From NCBI GenBank assembly GCA_016785225.1, contig JAFBJZ010000772.1, positions 5,303,501 through 5,367,500 of the forward strand: a stretch of DNA of 64,000 nt, read 5' to 3'. This DNA is from Psettodes erumei (taxonomy: Eukaryota; Chordata; Actinopteri; Pleuronectiformes; Psettodidae). Below the pieces are notes generated by a model. It worked only from the letters and a program-made list of their open reading frames with translations. It was not told the origin of the DNA and searched no databases. This document shows positions 25,701-38,108 of this stretch, in pieces. How positions within the stretch are numbered: the stretch's first letter is position 1; each line of letters starts with the position of its first letter. Made by a program: the position numbers and the translations under genes.

Positions 25701-28700
25701 GGCAAAGCGGCAGAGGGGTCCGCTACCGTAGCCAGGACCCCGACTCAGCAGGCGTGTAAACTGGGAGGTCAGGTGCTCCTCCAGGGCTTTAAGGTGAATT
25801 TTTTTTTTCTCAAATTATCACAATATAAAGGATTAATACTGACCACATGCAGTAGTCTTTCACTGGAGCATGTGTTCTTCGACGCAGGTGCAAGAGCCTA
25901 TCAGAGGCGAGATACTGGAGCAGGTCTTGAATCGACTGGTCACAAAGACAGCCTCACCTGTCAGTCATTACCTGGGTAATACAACGTTCAGATGTTGGTC
26001 CTGGATTTCAGATGCACACCAGTGTCTTTTCCTCAATTCATTTGTTTTTGTTTCTATGTCATCAGATCTCTTCTGTGACATCGTGAACTCTGCTCCCATG
26101 ATCCTCCTGGAGTCATCCTCCAAGGTGACGGAGACGTTTGACCACCTGTCATTCCTGCCCTTACCCACTGTTCAGGGTCTACTAAAAGCTGTCCAGGTAA
26201 CCCAAACGCAGACACAGACACGCATCGTATGTGTTTCTTCTCCTTTTATTTAATCGTCCCCCCTGTTTAACCTCCAGCCCCTGCTCAAGGTCAGCATGTC
26301 CTTGAAAGATGCCTTGATTCTCGTTCTCCGCAAGGCCATGTTTTCCAGGTGTGTACTTCTGTTCTCCCCATCAGCTGAGGTTTAATCACGCTTTGGTTAA
26401 TGCATTTGAGAGTTCAACAGGACGCATCTATCCCTGTAAATTGCTCCCTACTAGCCAACTGGACGGCAGGAAGTCTGCAGTGACTGGCTTCTTGTTGCTG
26501 CTGAAGAACTTCAAAGTGTTGGGCAGCTTGGCGTCGAGCCAGTGCAGCCAGAGCGTCTCCTCCAGCCAGGTGCGCATATGTGGCCTTCACGTCGACGCTG
26601 GAAAGCAGCTGCGGAAAATATGTGGGGTTTTAAACATTGTCTATCAAACAGTAACTGTCCGCCTGAACCCCTGAACAGATCCAAGTGGACGTTCACTCAC
26701 GTTACAACTCTGCTGCCAATGAAGCGTTCTGCCTGGAGATCCTCAGCAGCCTGCGTCGCTGCCTGGGCCAGCAGGCTGATGTGCGCCTTATGCTTTATGA
26801 GGTTGGCGACTGTTTTTCCGTTTTCTGTTCTGATCAACAGTGCAGCTATAAATCTTAATACCATTTGAGGTGTAAAAAGGCTTCTTTGTACTGAGAGCGC
26901 TTATTCTTCCTGTTTCAGGGCTTCTATGATGTCGTCCGTCGCAACTCGCATCTTGCAAGCTCCATCATGCAGACTCTCTTCTCACAGGTATGTGTGTCTG
27001 TCACGTGCACAGTGTATAAGACCCAAAAGCCCGTTTGTCACGGGGGATGTATGTCCTTGTCTCCTAAGCTGAGGAGATACTATGAGCCGGAACAGGACCT
27101 GCTGCCGCCGGTGAAGCTCGAGCCGTGCATCACGGCTCACGGAGACCAAGTCTACCTCCAGGAGCCTCTGGTACAGTTTTGCCACTCTGTGCTCCTGCTT
27201 CACTGTACAAACATCTCTACCTGTATGCCTGCCACACACAGCGTGTGCTCCATCTCAGGCCCACCTGGTGAGCTGCACTGTCCACTGCCTGCTGTGGCTG
27301 CAGAGCATACAGCGATCAGCCAACGCCGACGACGACGAGGAGGAGGAAGAGGATGAGGAGGGATACCAGTCTGAACTCCAGGCCATCCTGGAGAGCACGA
27401 CAAGACGCATGATCAAGAGTGAACTGGAGGACTTTGAACTGGTATGCTTTCCTGACACCGTGTAAAAAAAGAAATGATGCACACTGAGCTACAGTGAGCT
27501 GGCCTTCACGTGAGCGTCGGCTTTTTGGCTGTCTGCTGGGAACGAATGAACGCTCCCTTGCTCTAAAGGTAAGCTGTGCATTGTCTGCGTTGATCAGGAC
27601 AAGTCGGCAGAGTTCTCCGTGGCCTCGAGCGTTGGCGTGAAGAATAACATCTACGCAGTGCTGGTAATGGGAGTCTATGAGGTTCTCATGGAGTACAACT
27701 TCATCAAGGCCAACTACAGGTGAGGCCCGACCACCCCGCTTCCTAAGCCGGGGATATTGTGTGGCATTTTTGGTGATACACTGCTGAAATGATACTCGCC
27801 TTGTTGCGCTTTGCAGCAAAAGCCACTTCGAGGAGCTCATGCAGCTGTTTAACCGCTACCACAAGCTGTCTGAGATTCTGAAGGAGAAGTGTGGAAAAGG
27901 TCGAGCGCCCTCGCACAAGACGCCCCGCAGTTTACTCTCTTTGGGCTTTATTTCAACTCTCCTCACCGCGCTCTTCAGGTACCTGCTTCACTGACGCTGT
28001 TTACAAAGACAAACGTGCATTGAAGATAACACCAACACATTCAAACTTGTTGAAAATGTAACGGGGAAAAAGAAAAAGGTCGGACAATTTTAACAAAAAA
28101 AGGATTTTCTTCCAGGGACAGTACTCAGAGCAGAGAGGAGGCTCTGTCCGTGTTGCGCTCGAGTGCAGAGTTTGTGCGTTATGCAGTAAGTGTAGCTGTA
28201 CAGAAGATCCAGCAGCTGGAGGAAACCGGACGCACAGACGGCCCAGATGGACAGAACGCAGATAAGACTTTCCGCTTCCTCTGCAACATGACAAGGTTGG
28301 AGTCCCTCGCTGTAAAATAACGGCCTCCCGTCGGGCTACGTTCACGACTGTGCTCTCTGCTGGACTGACGAGCGGCCCGCGTTTTGTCCAAATGTCTTCC
28401 CAGTGTGCTGGTGTGGCGTTACACCAACGTCCCCAGCGCGGTGGAGGAGGCGGGAAAGAAGGAGAAGCGCTCCAGCCTGTCTCAGCTATGTCTGGAGGGT
28501 CTCCTCAGGATCTTCACAACCTGCCAGCAGCGCTATCCAGACAAGATGGCCCAGCTCCTCTCCAACATGGGTCCGCTGCACATGGTTTCCAAAGCGCACC
28601 ATAAGGGAGTTTACGATGCGGGACCACATCACGTTTTGTGTTTCTTGCAGACGTCGCGGAGGATGACGCGCAGCCAGACGATGGCGACCTGGCAGAGATG

Positions 28701-31198
28701 AACTTCTTTTACATCCGACAGTTTCAGGCGCGTTTGTACGGTCATTTATTTTAGATGAGGCTGCTGTCAAATGCTTATTATCCTGCGCTGACACACCTGC
28801 CTTTCTCCGACAGTTGTGATTTGAATGTCTGAACGGCGATGTCTTTCCCCCGTCAACAGAGGGCGCTGTTCGCCCAGTTAAGCGGAGGAGAGGAGGAATT
28901 TAACAGCAAGGAGGCCCAGCTGCTGGTCAGCATCTTGAGCGTGCTCTCGCGCCAGCTAAAGCCCTCGTCCCAGCAGGTCGGTGTCGACTCGTGCGCTTCG
29001 GCAGGAAAAAAAAAAAATTTCAGTAGCATGTGTTCTGCTAACGCACGTCCACGTCTGCAGTTCGTTCAGATGATCACGTGGACCGTGAAAATCTGCAAGG
29101 AGACCAGCTTTGGTGAGTAGTGCTTTAGCTGAACTTATCAGTGTCATGGACATTATGAAGGTGTAATAACCCCCCTGCCTCCTTTTAGAGGATCCTGCTT
29201 TTTCCAAGGGGCTGCTCTCTCTTCTCTTCAGCCTCCATGTTCTCTACAAGAGTCCTGTGAACCTGTTGCTGGAGCTCTGCCAGGACATCCACAGCCAGCT
29301 GGGGGACATCGAAACGGTTCTGTTTGCACTGCACAGCTACATATACTGAATGCACGGCTGTCCCAGTACACATGTTGACAGCAACATCATCCACAGTTGA
29401 AATCTAATTTTTTTCCTCCATGATTAGGACGTGGAGGTGGAAAAACAGTCTCATTTTGCCATTGTCAACACGAAGACGGCTACGACAGCAGTGGTGAGCG
29501 TCACTTTTTCTAACTGGAGGTTTCTGATTGGCCGTGGCACAGATTGTACATTGCTTTGGATAAAAGCGTCAGTTGGCGTGGTGCGTTCACGGTCTCCATC
29601 ACGCTAACCTTCTCCCCCCAGCTGCTGGTCCTGTCTCAGGTTGACAGAGTCCTCGACGAAGTGGACTGGCTGATCGCCAGAAAGAAGGGCCAGACGACCT
29701 CCGACTCCGGCTCTGGTAAGAGGCCTTTTCGGTTCACGTTCACTGAGATACACATTGAGAGCCAAGAGGGGACAGTGATGAATCACGCTGAAAGTTCTGC
29801 GACGTGGCGTTCCCAACGTGCAGGAGACGCCACCCAGGTCGCGGGCCAGCAGGATCCAGTAGAGAAAGCGGTGACGCTGCAGCTCGGGACTCTTTTGACG
29901 GCGTTAAATGAGCTGGTCCAGACGCCCCTGCCGCCCGGCACCTGCACCATCACGCTGCTGAGAGAACTGCGTCGCACGTACACCACGCTCACCACCCTGG
30001 TCAAATACGTGCGTGTTCGTCCGCTCCGTGATCTCGGCGTAAAAAAGGCAAACGCAAAGATTACCGAACGTGACGCCCGTCTCATCTCCGCGTGTCGTTT
30101 CAGTACATCCAGGCGTGTGCCACCCAGCACGGGATGCTGCCGGCGCGCTTTGAGAAGCTGGTGAGTCGTTTGGCGGTTTGAATCTTGCGGCGCCTCTGAC
30201 ATCATGCCTACCTCATGCTTCCTTTCGTCTTTCTGCGCAGGTCAAACTGTCCGGCTCCCACCTGACGCCACAGTGCTACACTTTCATCACGCATCTGCAG
30301 GTACACTAAAGTTTGTTACTGTGCTCTTCAAAGTGTATCGGTTATGGATTTGAGCAGGAAGCGTTGATGTTTGAAAAGAACAAAACAACGGTTTCTCTGT
30401 CAGAGCGAAGAAACTAGCGCCGCAGATGACAAGAGGAAAAAGAAAAAGAATGAAGTGAACGCCGCTGCTTCCGTAAGGACACTTAATCTTAATCTCTTGC
30501 GCGCGGAACCGAAATCCCTGCGATTCATTCCAACAACGACACGTTCACATGGACGGATCTTTTTTTATTTTCTCATGGCAGGCAAAACTCCTGCGAGAGA
30601 CAAAGGCCATCCCGGAACTGATCTTCAGCATCGAACAGTACGAGAAATTCCTCATCACGCTCTCAAAGAAATCAAAGGTTTGTGGGCTGCGTCACGACAA
30701 AACCTTATCCCTTAAATACGTAAAGAGACTGCGCGAGATACGCCATCTTCCCGTGAACGCTGTGGGTACAGTTTCATCAGTCGAGCCACTTACGTGCGCC
30801 AACATTTTGCGTGTACGTCGTCCAGGTGAATCTGATGCAGTACATGAAGCTGAGCACCTCCAGAGATTTCCGCATCAATGCGGCCACCCTGGACGCAGCC
30901 CTGCAGGAGCAGGACGACGGTCAGGAGGTACGTGCCGTCTCACGCTGCAACTGGCAGCCGCGAGGTGCGTCAGTCAAAACAGCCGAATCGGACCATCCAG
31001 ACAGAGCTAACTGTTGGAATGCATTACGGTCTGAGTTAAAGTGTTCGGTATTTAATTCAATCCCGCGCCCTCTAACTTCAGTAGGCCGCTGCCGGGTGAG
31101 ATTTCAGTATTCGTCTGTCCTTCGATTCCTCTCAGGCCGCGCAGTCACAGGACGCAGAGGAGATGCAAGAGCCCAAACAGAAGAAGAGGAAACAGTGA
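22788..31198 (+). CDS. fanci: FANCI, Fanconi anaemia ID2-complex subunit
   Basis: FANCI pairs with FANCD2 as a clamp on DNA in nuclear interstrand-crosslink repair and is mono-ubiquitinated by the FA core ligase. Thirty-seven coding exons: 22788-22880, 22991-23063, 23161-23291, 23820-23973, 24134-24191, 24285-24326, 24464-24587, 24668-24753, 24857-24989, 25091-25168, 25277-25413, 25613-25793, 25888-25975, 26066-26196, 26278-26348, 26455-26569, 26679-26801, 26919-26987, 27069-27170, 27259-27441, 27598-27719, 27817-27978, 28116-28295, 28404-28570, 28651-28727, 28860-28976, 29061-29112, 29189-29316, 29428-29493, 29622-29715, 29824-30008, 30104-30160, 30241-30300, 30404-30472, 30582-30677, 30826-30927, 31136-31198. 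Phase closes throughout, giving 1322 residues (human 1328). The ubiquitin-acceptor lysine lies in LDGRKSAV at about residue 533 (human K523), and the adjacent ATR-type SQ cluster (ASSQCSQSVSSSQ) is kept. Basic tails KRKKKKNE and KQKKRKQ look like nuclear signals. Intron 25 appears to be GC-AG and intron 24 has a weak donor. The last exon overlaps polg 3' transcription. Confidence 0.97.
31051..31056 (-). terminator. Candidate poly(A) signal of polg
   Basis: On the minus strand this reads ATTAAA, the common variant signal, 221 bases after the polg stop. Using it would carry the polg transcript through the last fanci coding exon in antisense. No AATAAA on the minus strand was seen nearer. Confidence 0.45.
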
Positions 31199-31276
31199 GC
31201 CAACGCGTCTCTCGATCCCTCGCCGCTCTCCACCTGCTGACGATCAGCCTGTTGTGTGTGCGTGGCCCAGAAAGTG

Positions 31277-34200
31277 CTATCTTCCTTTGTTCAGAGAGCC
31301 TTTGGTGATGTCGAGGATTTGGTAGATGTCCAAGGCTTCGCCTGCGGGAAGGTGTGCGCACGTTTGTTTGAACACGGTTGAATAGAAAGCTGGGTTTTGT
31401 TTATGTCTTTCTAAACACGGTGTAATATCTTATTCACAGTACTGGAAGATTTGTCAAGGACTAACTTGACATTCTGTCCTCATCTTCTCAGAATGAATAA
31501 ACTGTTCTGTTGTTAAGAGCCAGGCGTCACTACATGGTACTTGAGGTGGCCCTATTTGATCAGTCCCTGGCTTCACTCATGGCAGATCTAATGTTTCCCA
31601 TACACATAAATGCATCCTTGAAGAGGATTTAAACCTCGCTTTGTCAAGTGTCATTTAGTGTAGTGTATGTTTTCATATATTATCTGGCCGTAAGATGCAG
31701 TGCAAATAAAGTGAAATGTTGGGCACGATGTCAAATGGCTGTGTGGGTTTGATACAGGTCTGTTTTGAGTTGGAACTGCATGTACTTGGAGTGTGCAGAA
31801 CTCACCAGGAGGCAGGTTGTATCTCTGTTCCAGACCTGTGGGGTTTGAGGGGGTCACGCAGTCCATGGTGACCTCCTTCCTCAGACACTGGTCGATGTCA
31901 ACTGCGCTGAAGAAAGCCACCGACTGGGGAAGGTCTTGCATGCCCAAGGCGTGGGCGAACGCACTCCTGCCGGAGACAAAAGCACACGATCGGAAAGTCT
32001 GTCCCACGTTCGCTGCTGGTTTCTGCGGTGGGAATGTTGTCAAGGAAGGAGCGAGAGCTAATCCGTGAGCAGACCTCGTGAGCAGGTTCGTGATCTGAAG
32101 CGCCAGCGCCGCTCGGTAGCGGTCTTCGCTTCGGACGAGGTAGCGCACCTCGTCGTGGATGCTGATGCAGAAGCGGCCGTCGATCTGGTGCTCCTCAAAG
32201 AGCCACTTCATGGCCACCAGCATCAGGTGGAGGTAGTCCACTGCTGAGCTCTGCACCACCCAGTTCACTCTGCTGGTGATAAACTGACAAAAGGAAGAGA
32301 TGCGACAGCGTGAACACGGAAGGCGCCGGATTACTCTGCGATTTGCAAAGCCGCATTTTTCCCAGTTACAACAGACCTAATTATGTCTAAATATGCACAC
32401 AGTGTGATGAAAGTTTGCATCTACAGTATGAGCTAGAAAGTAGAACTAAAAAAAAGATCCTACATTAAAATTATTCAGAAAAGAACAGACATCTGAAGTC
32501 GTCTCATGACACAAGATGTGCAAAGTTGCCACTTTGGTTTCGTCACACATCAGCTCTGTCTCACCTCATCCTTCACTGCCCTGGGCTCCAGCGCTCTGCT
32601 TATCCTGCAGCCCAGAACAGGAGTGGCTGGCTGCGCGGAATGAGCTATACTCTCCAGCTTGTTGAACATGTCCGACTCAGTCCCTCCCGCCCACACGCGT
32701 TTGCCCACAATTTCCCACCTCCTCCGCCGGGAGCTGAGGGTTACGAGGAGAGAGCGAACGGATGTGTTGTTGCTCCTGACAACTTGCATTTGTGCAAAGC
32801 TTTGCTCGCTCCCTCACCACTGTGACGCCAGTCTGCTGATCCTCCGCAACTCCTCCAGAGAGACCCCTCCGTTTTCCTCCCTCTCCACCTCTATCTCGAG
32901 TTCTTTGACCAGCCACTCGCCTTCCTCTGACAGGTGATATCTGACAAAGAAAAAACAAAACACCAACAAGCAGTGTCACAGCTGCAAAGAACTAAGCTCG
33001 CTGAGTAAAAGCGACATCTTAAAGTCACACAACCGCTCAACCCGGTGAGAGTACCTGCGTATGCCCTTTGTTAAGGCATACATCTGCCTGGCCTTACTGG
33101 CAGCTTCGGTCTGACTGAGGCGGTGGTTGAACTGCAGCAGCAACCTCTCGGCGAAGGGCTGCCCTGCGCCATAGATGCGACCATAGTTGAACACCTTAGC
33201 ATGCTCTCTGCTGATGCCCACAGCATCAGCAGTGCGGCTGTGCAGGTCAGTGCCATGACTCTTCTTCCCCTGGAGGGTCATCCAGCCAAACGCCGTGCAA
33301 CCTAAACCCGGCAGAGAGCGGCGCCGTTAAAGCCGGACGCAGCTTGTTCAGGCGAAGACAGATTCAAAATGGTTTAAAAAAAAAAAAAACCCCAGAAGGG
33401 ACAGATCTCACCGTGCATGCCAGCGAAGTGCGCCTCCCCGAGCACGGCAGCGATCCACAGCTCCTGAGAGTCGACGTCTGCTCCAATCAGGTGGTACCCA
33501 GGTGGGGCCTGCACCATGGCCTTCAGCTCGCTGCCCACCCGATCCCGCTGCGCGTGGACACAAAATACAGGCCGTGCAAACAAAATCCCTTCGCGTGCTG
33601 TTTCATTCCCAGCCGTCTCTGCCCCTTACCCGCGCGTTACTGGCGGTCAGCCACGTTGGCTCCACGGCCCTGCGTGTCACCGTCCCAGCCGTGATGACCT
33701 GAGGTAAAATGGCGCCGTACTGACCCTCTTCATCGAACTCTTTTTGTCTTTGGGAAACAGAGAGGTCGTCATATGCAAGAACGACTCAAATAAGAATGAT
33801 ACCGATAAATACGGGACGGCTATAGACGTGCCGGACAAACCTGATGACGGTACGAGGAAGCTCCCCTTTGCGCAGCCACAGTACCATTTGAGAGCTGTGA
33901 GGGGGACACGATAAATGAACGTATTCACCGACTCTATCCTTGACAAAGTTGACCTGTGATTACCCAAAATGATTTTTTTTTCTCTCTGAGGTGGAAACTG
34001 ACGGGTACCTTATACGTTTATGGGCATTCCTCCAGAAGGAGATCATTTTGTTGATCTCCAGAGCTCGTGTAGCATTGGTTCCACCCCGTCCCGCCCTGAG
34101 AGTTCCATCCTCCATCTTGGCCAGAAAGTCCTTTGAAAACGGACTGCCCACGTTGTTGTGATTACCATCCTGAAAGAAAAAGGTATTCAGCGAGACGAAT

Positions 34201-37200
34201 GAAAGCAGGAGTGATGTCGTGCTGATGCTAGTTATTCTGCGTAAATACTGAAACCTCACTTTACCTTGTGAGGCAGTTTGAAAAACCAGCACCCTGGGAT
34301 ATCTATATCATTGTAGGGCCCGTTTCCATGGTGATAATGGCACTGACTTGTCTCCAGGACACCGTGCGGATCATGGGGCTGTTGTTGAAACAGAACCCAG
34401 AGCACGTCAAGCAACGAATCACAGTGAGACAATAAACACACGTTGGATGAGTGTGGTTCCATATTATAAAGCCTGCAAAAAGAGTTACCGTGAAGACTTA
34501 ACAGTAATTTACAGTATCACAAGTGTACGTGTGAAGCATCTGCACATAACAACGATCAACTCGCTCACCGCATTCTTCTTCCTCTTGCCATTTTTCATCA
34601 TTCTGACTTCATTTTCCTCCGTCAAACTGTCCAAGGAACCGTACTCCTCCACCTTCAGATGAGGTTAGGAAACACCGCTGTCATCATACATGTTCTGTCA
34701 TTTCTGAGCCTGTGGGCTTAATCAGTGGTGCAGGTTTCAGAGCATTTCAACATCCCCTTCTTTTTTACCGTAAACTTCATTTTTAAAAAGCACCTTTGCC
34801 CACACTGCGCTGTCCGTCAACATGAGGTCATCAGAAGGGCTGGAGTCCAGATGTTCGGGCGGCTCTCTGCTGTTCTGCTCACAATACTCTCTGTGGATGC
34901 TCTCAATAGCTCTGTGGAACACAACAGGGCATCAATACACACCCTACTTCAAATGTGAGGCTACGTGATAAACAGAAGCTTTCAGCCAGCTATCATTTCC
35001 CTGATGATGTCATGTCTCCAGGCCCTGCTGTGCTTTTACATGGAGAGCGGTGCAGCAACTACCTGTGTGGGCACACAGGCCCAGCGCTTTCCTCCTGACA
35101 ATTTAGGTTATCCCTGCGTCCAGGTACCAGATAGCCCCAACCATGTTTCTCTGTGTAATGCAGGGGGAAACCGTCCCACATCAGACCCATCAGCTTGGGC
35201 GTCAGTCTCATCTGTAGACTGATCAGGCTGGCTCCAGGTGACCAGCCGTCCTCCTCAGACATCTTCTCACACAGCTTACGATACCACCTGATGACACAGC
35301 GGGGGGAGAGGAGCGTGGACTTACAGGCGTCAGTGGCGAATAGAAGAGGCTCTGTGGCGTAAGGGAGCGCTCTTACCCCGGATGTCCCGGCAGATGTTGC
35401 CTCCTCTTGGGAAGTCGATTCATGGTTTCCTTCAGCTTCTCCACAGCCAGCCTGCTGGGGCAGGGGCCTGCCAGCTCCTCTTCAGATGGCGGACCTGGAT
35501 CTGTTACCACAGCAACTCAGCTGTTATTTTTTTAGCAACTTTCGGATTTGTTGATGTAATACTTCATACTTCAATACTACTGAAATCAGCTGTCTTAAAA
35601 AAAGAGACAGGTGTAACATTGTGGTCCAGGATCTGAGCTTTTACCTTCTTCCCAGTCTGGGAGAGGAGTAACAACTTGTGGTTCGACTGCTTTTTTTGAC
35701 TGTTTCTTCTTGCTGCCTGCTACTTTCTTCAACTTGAACTCCTGCACATCCCACTCAAGATCCCAAAGCCAGGGGTCTTCTTTGTATCTTCAATAAAAAA
35801 AAAAATCAAGCACATATTCAGTGGTTGTTTCAACGTGCCTAATCTTGTGGATTTACAGAAATATAGATTACGTATAAATCTATCATCCTTCATGTTATTC
35901 CACAATTATGGCCAAAATCAAACGATGTGCTGCGCTCCCATCTCACACCCTGGTGCTCTTTTCACCTGTCATCCTGCAGTAGCTGGCAGGCATCATCTGC
36001 CAGAATCATCAGAGACTTCTTCATCTCTCTCTGGAGCTCTTCGTAAGTGTCTTGAGAATCTTCCAGGTACCGATCCCAGTTGTGATTGACGGGGAGGTAG
36101 CTCACGCCCATCTCCAGCATTCCCGCCAACGTGACTGGATGAGGACACCTTATAAAAGATGGTCAAGATGAATTTATCATGCGGCATTGGTGACCAAACA
36201 GTCACCGTCTGATGATCCACTAATCATTTTTGGCTGGTGAAGGGTTAACGGGAAACTGATACTGAGTCAGGTTTTACTGACCTCTCCATGAAGAGGGGCA
36301 GCTGCTCTATGAAGACCTGATGAGTGGCCTGAACGTCCATGGCGCAATACTGCATCAACTCCTGTAGAGGTCAGCAAAGGCAAAGTTATTTGCCAACCTG
36401 CGCTTAATGATGAATGGAAGTCATTTGCCTTTCCATATGAATAATACGGCTTCTGATAACTGACAGTCTGACAAAGTTTGTTGGGAACCCCTGACCTGGA
36501 AGTTGTTCCTGACGTCCATCATGCTGCCCTTCACAAAGGTCTCTCTGGCCTCTTTCTGCAGAGGTGGCCCCCCCACATACAGTGCATGGACATCGGCGAG
36601 GTTATTAATGCTGCTGATATTCACCCAGTCCCAGGAGCCGATCTGTGCACCACAACATCAAGCCACCTCAAGTTCTGCTGATGGAAAAACTCATAATGCA
36701 TGTTGTAGAAAAACTTGTGAGGAAAAGATGCAGACCATTGGGCCCTCCTTCTTCTGTCCAGCTTTCTTCATGTGTTCCTTGACCTCCTGGAGACCCCTCC
36801 TCTTGCCCATCTTATTGGCCATCCACAGAACGCGCTGGAACCCAGTCAGCCCCGAGATGGCCATGTGAAGGCTCATGGTGTCCATGAAGCGTACTTTGGA
36901 ATTCTTTAGTAAACAAAGAAAACAAAGTTGTATTCCATAAATGGTACATGCTACTTGGCACATTTGCACATGTGAATCATACATAGATCCAACAAAGAAA
37001 GAAGAGGACAAAATGCGAGAAAGATGTGCAGAAACAAAAAGCCGAGAGGATGTAAAAACATCACCATACCTTTAGTAAGTATTGCTCCTTAATGTAAGAT
37101 CGGTCAAAACTGACATTGTGTCCAACTATGAGCCGATTCTTCCACAGGCCGTTTGGAGGGTAGGAGGAGTTCATGGGTGTCTCAAGTGGGATGAGGTCAG

Positions 37201-38082
37201 CGAGGGTCAACTGGTTAGACCAGGAGTACCGCTCTTCAATCAGACGCTTACTGCACCAGGAATACCTGAAAAAAATTGTCAAAAAAACAAAACAAAAAAC
37301 ATCTAACTGCTGCCCATGTCCAATTTTCATGTATGAAAATGTGCAATTCTGGTTGCATTATTGAGACAAAGGAAATTCATCCTCTGCCTTTTAAACAAAA
37401 CACCTTAGCCCATAACATCACAATGAAGCTTAGTCTGTCCAATAAAGTCAAATGCCAACAGGTGCATTTCTCCCCTTTACACAATCATTACGATTCTTCT
37501 TCTTCCTCACCAGTTAGTGGGAGACACGGCAACGGCCAGCGTGGGACACTGTCCCTCCGTTGTGCACACCTCCACATCAAACACCAGCGCTGACTCCTCT
37601 GGGAAATCCACCTTCTGACTCTCCCCTCTGGGCCCATAGCGTGTCCAGCCCACCTCCCAGCTCCATTCCTGTGGCATGGGAGGGAGTTTGGCCTGCTGCA
37701 GCTTCATGGCAGCCTCAAGGTAGGGAAGACTCTGCTTCTGGGCCAAGACACAAAAGTGCTCATCGATATTGTTGCCGTACATTTCGGGAAGTTTCAGCTC
37801 CACATCGGGCAACAGTGCCGTGTCCTTCCCCCACAGCTGGTGTTTCTGCAGGTGGCTAATGCTGCGCTCCACATCTTCCTCTCTGTATTCTGGTTCCACC
37901 CCTCTAAAGATCTGCTTATGGAGGTTCTTCGACAGCATCTGAATGCTGAGGGGATTCAGGCGGGCCTCCTTGGAGTCCTCGCCCCGAACGGAGCGCAGCT
38001 CGGTGGAGAACAGGGAGCGTGGGCATGTCCATTGCAGAGAGAAGAGAGACCTCTGCAGAGGACAGCGCAACGCATGCAGCAT
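31277..38082 (-). CDS. polg: POLG, mitochondrial DNA polymerase gamma catalytic subunit
   Basis: A family-A polymerase with proofreading exonuclease that replicates mitochondrial DNA together with POLG2. Coding exons on the minus strand: 37511-38082, 37070-37265, 36736-36903, 36496-36642, 36282-36361, 35966-36148, 35645-35787, 35377-35500, 35063-35287, 34794-34911, 34569-34652, 34265-34378, 34009-34169, 33841-33894, 33630-33747, 33412-33547, 33055-33301, 32818-32940, 32565-32733, 32075-32283, 31806-31966, 31277-31341. The 22 exons close in phase to 1198 residues. The first 35 residues are Arg-rich and fit a mitochondrial targeting peptide; the human poly-Gln tract is absent. Exo I VFDVEV carries D169 and E171; Exo II is GHNVSFDR; Exo III is YCAMDVQATH. 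Pol A is GADVDSQELW (D853), Pol B REHAKVFNYGRIYGAGQ, Pol C HDEVRYLV (D1098). All catalytic acids are present. The start is the ATG at 38082; a two-codon upstream frame ends on it. The donor after 36736 (GTCTGC) is weak. Confidence 0.97.
31496..31501 (+). terminator. Poly(A) signal of fanci
   Basis: AATAAA lies 298 bases after the fanci stop codon. If used, the fanci 3' untranslated region covers the whole last coding exon of polg (31277-31341) in antisense. Confidence 0.65.
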
Positions 38083-38090
38083 CACCTCAT
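38082..38090 (-). promoter_or_regulatory. polg: Two-codon uORF ending on the polg start
   Basis: The minus strand reads ATG AGG TGA, and the final A of the stop codon is the first base of the polg ATG (TGATG). A likely acceptor puts an exon edge at 38108, so the uORF would lie 18 bases into that exon. This stop-start overlap could allow re-initiation or limit POLG translation. The structure is seen; the effect is inferred. Confidence 0.55.
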
Positions 38091-38108
38091 GAGGACTTCA
38101 CACTGGTG

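Noticed and set aside
27316..27840. 174-codon open frame on the minus strand
   Set aside because: It is antisense to fanci exons 20-22, whose homology is certain; no family match or independent splice signals.
31651..32268. 205-codon minus-strand frame
   Set aside because: It is two polg exons (32075-32283 and 31806-31966) plus the in-frame intron between them, not a separate gene.
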